Shown here: piece after piece, positions 63,020 through 64,000 of the stretch
Position numbering within the stretch: the stretch's first letter is position 1
How the letters are laid out: each line of letters starts with the position of its first letter
DNA from: Paenibacillus arenilitoris
Lineage (GTDB): Bacteria; Bacillota; Bacilli; Paenibacillales; Paenibacillaceae
NCBI RefSeq assembly: GCF_014705655.1
Contig: NZ_JACXIY010000001.1
Span: 62,001 to 126,000 of the forward strand
DNA: 64,000 nt
Reading direction: 5' to 3'
The notes under the pieces: generated by a model
What the model saw: only the letters and a program-made list of their open reading frames with translations
Told to the model about the DNA's origin: nothing
Database searches by the model: none
Made by a program: the position numbers and the translations under genes

Positions 63020-63922
63020 ATGAAACAACTTTGGCACAAGGCGAAATTCAAGGAACAAATGGCCGGCTATTTGTTTATTTTGCCCAATATGTCGGGATAC
63101 TTATTGTTCGTATTTTTCCCGATCGTTTTCAGCTTGTTTCTGGTGTTTGTGGACTGGGATTATCTTAAAGGCTTTGAGGGGATTCGCTGGGTTGGTTTCG
63201 GCAACTTTCAGGAACTGGGGGATGATACGAAGTTTCTAAAATCGCTGCTCAACAACACGATTTTTACGATTGTCAGCGTTCCCGTATCGATGCTGCTTGG
63301 TCTATTGCTGGCCGTTGTTCTGAATAAATACGTTTTCTTTAAACAGCTTTTCCGTACCCTGATCTTTTTGCCCTATGTAAGCAGCCTTGTTGCCGTTTCC
63401 GTCATTTGGAGCATCATGTATAACGCGCAGGAGGGTCCGATTAACGAATTCCTTCGCAGTATCGGAGTTTCGAATCCTCCGGGTTGGTTGTCAAGCCCTC
63501 AATATGCTTTAATTGCGATTATCCTGATGTCGGTCTGGGTGACAATCGGTTACGCCATGGTTATTTATTTGGCCGGTCTTCAAGGAATTCCCAAAGATCT
63601 ATATGAAGCTGCGGAGATAGACGGAGCATCTAAATTAAGGCAGCTTGCGCAAATAACGGTACCGATGCTCACGCCTACAACCTTTCTCATTGTCATCACC
63701 TTGGTCATTTGGTCTTTCCAGGTATTCGGACCTGTTGCCGTTATGACGCAAGGAGGCCCTATCGATTCTACCTATGTACTGGCCTATCACATCTATTTGC
63801 TCGCGTTCCGTTTTTACAAGATGGGATACGCCGCAACGGTTTCATGGATCCTGTTTACCGTCATCTTCATCGTAACGATGGTTCAATGGCAGCTCCAAAA
63901 AAGATGGCAACATTATTTCTAA
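63020..63922 (+). CDS. ABC sugar permease, MalF/UgpA type, operon 3
   Basis: ATG 63020 follows GAGGAGG. The 300-residue protein has six membrane segments and the EAA loop EAAEIDGASKLRQLAQITVP. It belongs to the first-permease type of family 1 sugar importers and so fits the binding protein at 58777. Its partner begins 22 bp later. It would import the unsaturated oligosaccharides released by the PL8 enzyme. Confidence 0.9.
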   Translation: MKQLWHKAKFKEQMAGYLFILPNMSGYLLFVFFPIVFSLFLVFVDWDYLKGFEGIRWVGFGNFQELGDDTKFLKSLLNNTIFTIVSVPVSMLLGLLLAVVLNKYVFFKQLFRTLIFLPYVSSLVAVSVIWSIMYNAQEGPINEFLRSIGVSNPPGWLSSPQYALIAIILMSVWVTIGYAMVIYLAGLQGIPKDLYEAAEIDGASKLRQLAQITVPMLTPTTFLIVITLVIWSFQVFGPVAVMTQGGPIDSTYVLAYHIYLLAFRFYKMGYAATVSWILFTVIFIVTMVQWQLQKRWQHYF

Positions 63923-63943
63923 AACACTTGGGGGAGAAAAATC

Positions 63944-64000
63944 ATGGAAACCGCATATAAAAGGAAAGAAGTGGCTCATTTCGTCTATAAGCGCACGAGA
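63944..64000 (+). CDS. Start of a second ABC permease (MalG type), partial
   Basis: ATG 63944 follows GGGGGAG. Only 19 codons lie inside the window (METAYKRKEVAHFVYKRTR). They form the short basic N-terminus usual before the first membrane segment of the second permease. Position and spacing support this call; the sequence alone is too short to prove it. Confidence 0.6.
   Translation, partial: METAYKRKEVAHFVYKRTR

Noticed and set aside
1..64000. CRISPR arrays, tRNA or rRNA genes, insertion sequences, phage genes
   Set aside because: I saw no regularly spaced repeats, cloverleaf-like segments with CCA ends, rRNA signatures, transposase motifs or phage structural genes on either strand.

Overview
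The window looks like chromosomal DNA of a Gram-positive, plant- or soil-associated member of the Paenibacillaceae (Paenibacillus/Cohnella type). The evidence is three YesM/YesN-type two-component systems next to LplA/LplB/LplC-type ABC importers without their own ATPase, strong AGGAGG-type ribosome binding sites, many TTG/GTG starts, lipoprotein signal peptides and a moderately high GC content. I see no rRNA, tRNA, CRISPR array, insertion sequence or phage gene. The content is an accessory carbohydrate-use region.

Layout. 1-6006 (minus): most of a giant GT84/GH94 cyclic beta-1,2-glucan synthase, cut by the left edge. 6252-6362: the decayed 5' end of a sulfatase gene. 6379-9120: a protein made of three GH43 propellers. 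9436-12458: a siderophore-binding lipoprotein and a fused double FecCD permease behind a Fur-like box. 12477-14602 (minus): an FAD monooxygenase and its TetR repressor, with a palindromic operator at the promoter. 14874-24981: glycan operon 1 (kinase, AraC-type regulator, two binding lipoproteins, two permeases, GH43). 25072-26961 (minus): an AraC regulator and two small membrane proteins; 27002-27733: a PhyH-type dioxygenase that seems to lack its N-terminus. 27931-45538: glycan regulon 2 (permeases, kinase, regulator, binding protein, GH20-type, GH78, GH123-like, sugar isomerase, a second binding protein and a GH43-like propeller). 45948-47579: Tat-exported PhoD phosphatase. 47668-53773: a LacI regulator divergent from an isomerase / split transketolase / FGGY kinase operon. 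53907-55022: an acyltransferase-3 protein. 55234-64000: glycan operon 3 (kinase, regulator, binding protein, secreted PL8 lyase, two permeases, the last cut by the right edge).

How they fit together. In all three glycan systems a membrane kinase and an AraC-type response regulator probably sense an extracellular oligosaccharide and switch on an importer. In systems 1 and 2 the glycosidases have no signal peptide, so oligosaccharides are probably imported whole and cut in the cytoplasm. In system 3 the PL8 lyase is exported and would release unsaturated oligosaccharides outside. The ATPase is missing everywhere and is presumably a shared MsmX-type protein encoded elsewhere.

The two most interesting signals are these. 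First, a gapless 37-bp element occurs three times (27805, 33171, 42892), each about 21-22 bp before a -10 box and each in front of a transcription unit of glycan regulon 2; it is very probably the binding site of the AraC-type regulator at 31504. Second, the LacI-controlled isomerase, split transketolase and kinase operon (49017-53773) encodes a complete short route for an unidentified sugar and resembles the transketolase route described for the branched pentose D-apiose.
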